Of a stretch of DNA of 10,184 nt, positions 7,335-10,184 are shown piece after piece; positions within the stretch are counted from its first letter, which is position 1, and every line of letters starts with the position of its first letter. The notes beneath the pieces are model-generated. The model saw only the letters and a program-made list of their open reading frames with translations. It searched no databases and was not told the DNA's origin. A program made the position numbers and the translations under genes. Origin of the DNA: Nocardioides sp. (GTDB lineage: Bacteria; Actinomycetota; Actinomycetes; Propionibacteriales; Nocardioidaceae); NCBI GenBank assembly GCA_021731205.1, contig JAKFXV010000328.1:1-10184 (forward strand), read 5' to 3'.

Positions 7335-7364
7335 TGTGCATTGGTGACGATTATACGATGCACA
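7335..7364 (-). promoter_or_regulatory. Candidate promoter: TATAAT inside a 7-bp inverted repeat
   Basis: On the minus strand TATAAT (7355-7350) matches the -10 consensus perfectly, which is rare in this G+C-rich context. It lies inside an inverted repeat TGTGCAT (7335-7341) / ATGCACA (7358-7364) with a 16-base spacer, a layout suited to a repressor covering the promoter. No -35 hexamer is recognisable at the usual distance. If used, transcription would read into the small lipoprotein gene at 7246 with a leader of roughly 100 bases. The bases TAA inside the hexamer also form the stop of the remnant reading frame. Confidence 0.35.
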
Positions 7365-7470
7365 GGGCCGGCCCGCCCACCTCGTGGCGCTCGATCCTGT
7401 GGGTGTAGCCGAGGTGCGCGACGTCGCGGCGTACGAGACCACAATCGCGGCACTCTACGACCGGCGTCAG
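7351..7470 (-). pseudogene. Coding-like 3' remnant with CxxC motif, or frameshift tail of the solute-binding protein
   Basis: Directly after the solute-binding protein stop, the -1 frame continues for 38 codons (from ACG at 7467) to TAA at 7353-7351. It encodes TPVVECRDCGLVRRD, then GYTHRIERHEVGGPALCIV. Hand counts of G+C by codon position are about 76%, 47% and 84%, the pattern of genuine high-GC coding sequence, so I think it is or was translated. No ATG, GTG or TTG lies in frame after the upstream stop; only a CTG at 7470 is available. It could be the surviving 3' end of a gene whose front was deleted, or a tail joined to the solute-binding protein by -1 frameshifting. CxxC plus a later Cys and His could bind a metal. 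Family not recognised. Confidence 0.4.
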
Positions 7471-8495
7471 TGCAGGCCGAGGTCTTGGCAGCGTTCGATG
7501 GTCTGGTCGTCGCAGATGTCGGCGGTGGAGTAGAGCCCGTCGCGCACCACGGTGTTGGTGAGGTTGGTCAGGTTGACCGCACGCGGTTCGAAAACGAACG
7601 ACCGGACGCCTTCGAAATCGCTGGCGCCGCTCACCACCCCCCCGGTAATCACGGTGACCGCAATGTCGGCGGCCTGCTGGGCCTGAGCGGTGATCGGCTT
7701 GTAGACCGTCATCGACTGCTCTCCACGAACGATTCGGCGCAGCGCGCTGAGCTCGGCGTCCTGGCCGGTGATGAACGGCATCCGCGCGCTGGAGACTCCT
7801 CGTGCCGTGAGCAGATCGGCGATGCCTCCCGCCTGCTCGTCGCTCGCCGCGACGATGGCATCGAGCGTGTCCAGCGGGTATCGCTGCAGCTCCTCGCGCA
7901 CCCATGCGCCCGCTTCCTCGCCGGACCAGGTCAACGGATCCAACTCCGCCAGAACCTTGATCTTGGTGGTGGCGAAGATGTCGCCGCGTGCCCGCTTGAT
8001 CGCCACGGCGTTGGCATCGGTGCGCGGTCCGTTGACCACCAGGATCCGACCCCTGCCGCCCAGCGCATCCACGGTGGCCTCGGCCTGGAGGGTGCCGGTG
8101 CCACTGGCGTCGTAGGACACATAGAAGTCGGCGCCTGCCACGAACCGGTCGTAGGCGACCACCGGAACCGCGCCTGCCGAGACGACCAGAGCCTCCGCCT
8201 GTTCGCTGTCGACGGGGTTGAGGACGATCACGTCGGCGCCGTCGTCGAGGACCTCCTCGAACTGTTCGGCCTGGGTTGCGACGTCGCCTTGCGCGTTGAG
8301 CACGACGTACTCGCAGCCGCGGCAGATCCTCTTGATGTGCTTGCGGAAGGCCGGCTCGTCGGCGGCGGTCCAGCGGTCGGCCTGATCACTGGCCAACAGC
8401 AACGCGATCGTCGTGGGTCGCTCCGGTTGCTGGCAGCCGGTCAGGGCCGCACTCGCCAGCACACCGGCCACGAGGAAGATCAGGGCGCGCCGCAC
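7467..8495 (-). CDS. Xylose-binding-type sugar ABC transporter solute-binding lipoprotein
   Basis: The 342-residue protein starts MRRALIFLVAG and has a lipobox LTGC with Cys21, so it is anchored outside the cytoplasmic membrane. The mature part is a type 1 periplasmic-binding fold of the Peripla_BP_4 group. Features recalled from D-xylose-binding XylF-like proteins are NAQGDVATQAEQ (67-78), ADVIVLNPVD (87-96), PVVAYDRF (111-118), ITGQDAELSALRRIV (242-256) and MTVYKPITAQAQQAADIAV (262-280). A pentose or related sugar is the likely ligand, by family only. GTG 8495 is preferred: it lies 2 bases after the guaA stop, with GGGA (8505-8502) 6 bases upstream. A GTG at 8507 would add four residues and overlap guaA, but has no ribosome-binding site. 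It is probably co-transcribed with guaA. No permease or ATPase gene follows in the window, so it is an orphan here; it may share a transporter encoded elsewhere or act as a sensor. Confidence 0.88.
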   Translation of the reverse strand: MRRALIFLVAGVLASAALTGCQQPERPTTIALLLASDQADRWTAADEPAFRKHIKRICRGCEYVVLNAQGDVATQAEQFEEVLDDGADVIVLNPVDSEQAEALVVSAGAVPVVAYDRFVAGADFYVSYDASGTGTLQAEATVDALGGRGRILVVNGPRTDANAVAIKRARGDIFATTKIKVLAELDPLTWSGEEAGAWVREELQRYPLDTLDAIVAASDEQAGGIADLLTARGVSSARMPFITGQDAELSALRRIVRGEQSMTVYKPITAQAQQAADIAVTVITGGVVSGASDFEGVRSFVFEPRAVNLTNLTNTVVRDGLYSTADICDDQTIERCQDLGLH

Positions 8496-8497
8496 GG

Positions 8498-10096
8498 CTA
8501 TTCCCACTCGATGGTGCCGGGGGGCTTCGACGTCACGTCGAGGGTGACGCGGTTGACCTCCGGGACTTCGTTGGTGATCCGGGTCGAGATGCGCTCGAGC
8601 ACGTCGTAGGGAAGTCGGGCCCAGTCGGCGGTCATGGCGTCCTCAGAGGTCACCGGACGGATCACCACGGGGTGACCGTAGGTCCGGCCATCCCCTTGCA
8701 CGCCGACGGACCGGACGTCGGCCAGCAAGACGACGGGCATCTGCCAGATGTCGCGATCGAGGCCGGCGCGGGTGAGCTCCTGCCGGGCGATCGCGTCGGC
8801 TTCGCGCAAGATCTCCAGCCGGTCGGCGGTGACTTCGCCGATGATCCGGATCCCCAGGCCCGGCCCCGGGAAGGGTTGCCGCCAGACGATCTCGGGGGGG
8901 AGCCCCAACTGTTCGCCGACGAGGCGTACCTCGTCCTTGAACAGGGTGCGCAGCGGCTCGACCAACTCGAACTCGAGATCCTCGGGCAGGCCACCGACGT
9001 TGTGGTGCGACTTGATGTTGGACGTGCCGGCTCCGCCGCCAGACTCGACCACATCGGGGTAGAGCGTTCCCTGAACCAAGAAGGCGACCTTCTCGCCGGC
9101 TTCGACGGCCGGGCCGAGAACGGCGGTCTCGGCAGCCTCGAAGACCCGGATGAACTCGCGACCGATGATCTTGCGCTTCTCCTCGGGGTCGCTCACCCCT
9201 GAGAGCGCATCGAGGAATCGTTGCTGGGCGTTCTCGACATGCAGGGAGACGCCCGTGGCGGCCACGAAGTCGCGCTCCACCTGCTCAGGCTCCCCCTTGC
9301 GGAGCAGACCGTGATCGACGAACACGCACGTCAGCCGGTCGCCGATCGCACGCTGCACGATCGCGGCGGCCACTGCTGAGTCCACACCGCCGGAGAGGCC
9401 ACAGATCGCCCGGCCGTGGTCGCCGATCTGGGCACGCACCCGCGCGACCTGCTCCTCGGCGATGTTGGCCATCGTCCAGGTCTGCCGGCACCCGGCGATG
9501 TCGTGCAGGAAGTGTTCGAGGACCTGTTGGCCGTGCTCGGTGTGGAGCACTTCGGGGTGCCACTGGACTCCGGCCATCCGGTTCTGGAGGTGCTCGAAGG
9601 CGGCGACGGGTGTCGCGGCGGTGGCCGCGAGTACCACGAAGTCGTCGGGGGCCGCCACGACCGAGTCGCCATGGGACATCCACACGTTGTGCCGGGCCGG
9701 AACACCGCTCAGCAACACGCCCGGCGCGGAGACCTCGACCGGCGTACGCCCGTATTCGCGGGCTCCGGTCGCGGCCACCTCGCCGCCGAGGCCGCGCGCC
9801 ATCAACTGGAAGCCGTAGCACATCCCGAACAGCGGCACACCGGCAGCGAAGATCGCGTCGTCGATGACCGGCGCACCTGCTTCATAGACCGACGACGGAC
9901 CCCCGGACAGGATGATCGCCGCGGGGCGACGAGCGACCATCTCCGCGACCGACATGGTGTGGGGAACGATCTCGGAGTAGACCCGGGCCTCGCGCACCCG
10001 TCGGGCGATGAGCTGGGCGTACTGCGCGCCGAAGTCGACGACCAGCACGAGATCGTGCTGGTCGGTCGGTGTCGAACTGGCCGGTTCGGCGCTCAC
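8498..10096 (-). CDS. guaA: GMP synthase (glutamine-hydrolysing)
   Basis: GuaA converts XMP, glutamine and ATP to GMP in the last step of guanine nucleotide synthesis, in the cytoplasm. The 532-residue length is normal. The class I glutamine amidotransferase domain (about 15-200) has the oxyanion region ILSGGPSSV (62-70), nucleophile Cys93 in FGMCYGFQ, and His180/Glu182 in QWHPE. The ATP-pyrophosphatase domain carries the P-loop SGGVDS (235-240), and the family segment [12 protein letters not shown] appears at 343-354. The C-terminal dimerisation domain includes [16 protein letters not shown] (406-421) and the conserved end [11 protein letters not shown]. All key residues are present. GTG 10096 is chosen because GAGGAG (10107-10102) lies 5 bases upstream. 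The sugar-binding lipoprotein gene follows after 2 bases. Confidence 0.98.
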   Translation of the reverse strand: MSAEPASSTPTDQHDLVLVVDFGAQYAQLIARRVREARVYSEIVPHTMSVAEMVARRPAAIILSGGPSSVYEAGAPVIDDAIFAAGVPLFGMCYGFQLMARGLGGEVAATGAREYGRTPVEVSAPGVLLSGVPARHNVWMSHGDSVVAAPDDFVVLAATAATPVAAFEHLQNRMAGVQWHPEVLHTEHGQQVLEHFLHDIAGCRQTWTMANIAEEQVARVRAQIGDHGRAICGLSGGVDSAVAAAIVQRAIGDRLTCVFVDHGLLRKGEPEQVERDFVAATGVSLHVENAQQRFLDALSGVSDPEEKRKIIGREFIRVFEAAETAVLGPAVEAGEKVAFLVQGTLYPDVVESGGGAGTSNIKSHHNVGGLPEDLEFELVEPLRTLFKDEVRLVGEQLGLPPEIVWRQPFPGPGLGIRIIGEVTADRLEILREADAIARQELTRAGLDRDIWQMPVVLLADVRSVGVQGDGRTYGHPVVIRPVTSEDAMTADWARLPYDVLERISTRITNEVPEVNRVTLDVTSKPPGTIEWE

Positions 10097-10101
10097 TTCG
10101 G

Positions 10102-10138
10102 CTCCTCATGGCTAGTGCTCGGCGAAACGCCGATTCTA
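10102..10138 (-). promoter_or_regulatory. guaA leader: possible -10 box, short hairpin and ribosome-binding site
   Basis: TAGAAT (10138-10133, minus strand) fits TAnnnT, though no convincing -35 is seen upstream. It abuts a 6-bp stem with a 3-base loop (TCGGCG / CGCCGA, 10119-10133 on the plus strand). GAGGAG at 10107-10102 is a strong ribosome-binding site. The short leader leaves no room for a purine riboswitch. The bases beyond, to 10184, show nothing recognisable. Confidence 0.4.
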
Positions 10139-10184
10139 TGCGCCCGACTCGTCGGCCGGGCACCGACCCACCGCCGTCGGTTAG

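Larger units (their letters stand above)
4990..7350. other. Low-GC segment, probable acquired cassette
   Basis: Single 60-base lines counted by hand give 50% (5521-5580), 53% (6001-6060) and 55% (7081-7140) G+C, against 75% (1321-1380) and 68% (4381-4440) in neighbouring genes. The segment begins where the LLM oxidoreductase gene is cut off and ends near a 3' gene remnant at 7351-7470. Its three genes all encode exported proteins without a recognised function. No integrase, transposase, tRNA or convincing flanking direct repeat is visible, so the mechanism of entry is unknown and the edges are approximate. The last 100 bases (about 7260-7340) are G+C-rich again. Confidence 0.55.

Noticed and set aside
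7247..7453. Upstream extension of the small lipoprotein frame to 7453
   Set aside because: The extra 69 residues are Arg-rich and unlike coding sequence, and would put the signal peptide in the middle of the protein.
7341..8609. Long plus-strand open frame (422 codons) opposite the solute-binding protein
   Set aside because: It is antisense to a clearly recognisable gene, has low-complexity Arg/Gly/His-rich composition and runs into guaA; a typical high-GC shadow frame.

Overview
The window comes from a high-GC Gram-positive bacterium, almost certainly an actinomycete. Hand counts of single 60-base lines in the flanking genes give 68-75% G+C, start codons include GTG, and the gene content fits: a half-size ABC exporter pair with one atypical ATPase, an acyltransferase-3/SGNH fusion, and a piece of an LLM-type (F420-dependent family) oxidoreductase. 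I cannot name the genus; no rRNA, tRNA, CRISPR array, IS element or integrase is visible.

Left part (1-4985, + strand). The 3' end of one ABC half-transporter gene runs in from the window edge and overlaps the next half-transporter (806-2557) by ATGA. The two ATPase domains are degenerate in complementary ways, so the heterodimer should have one working and one dead ATP site. A nested inverted repeat (2569-2627) separates this pair from a 708-residue membrane O-acyltransferase with an extracytoplasmic SGNH esterase-like domain (2650-4776), probably acting on a cell-surface polymer. Its stop overlaps by GTGA the start of an LLM-type oxidoreductase gene that keeps only its first 70 codons, so it is a remnant.

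Middle part (about 4990-7350). G+C falls to about 50-55% in hand-counted lines, exactly where the oxidoreductase gene breaks off. This stretch holds two co-directional genes for secreted proteins with signal peptides and four cysteines each (5114-5737, 5781-6767), and a convergent gene for a small probable lipoprotein (6815-7246, - strand). I recognise no function for any of them. They look like a small acquired cassette of cell-surface or exported proteins.

Right part (7351-10184, - strand). guaA (GMP synthase) is followed, with a two-base gap, by a xylose-binding-type solute-binding lipoprotein with no permease or ATPase beside it. Directly after the lipoprotein stop lies a 38-codon open stretch in the -1 frame. 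It has clear coding-type base periodicity and a CxxC motif but no normal start codon, so it is probably the remaining 3' end of another gene, or a frameshifted tail. It ends on a TAA that is part of a perfect TATAAT flanked by a 7-bp inverted repeat, which could be the promoter of the small lipoprotein gene.

No complete novel system such as defence, CRISPR or biosynthetic machinery can be demonstrated. The most notable points are the low-GC secreted-protein cassette between two gene remnants and the extreme asymmetry of the ABC pair.
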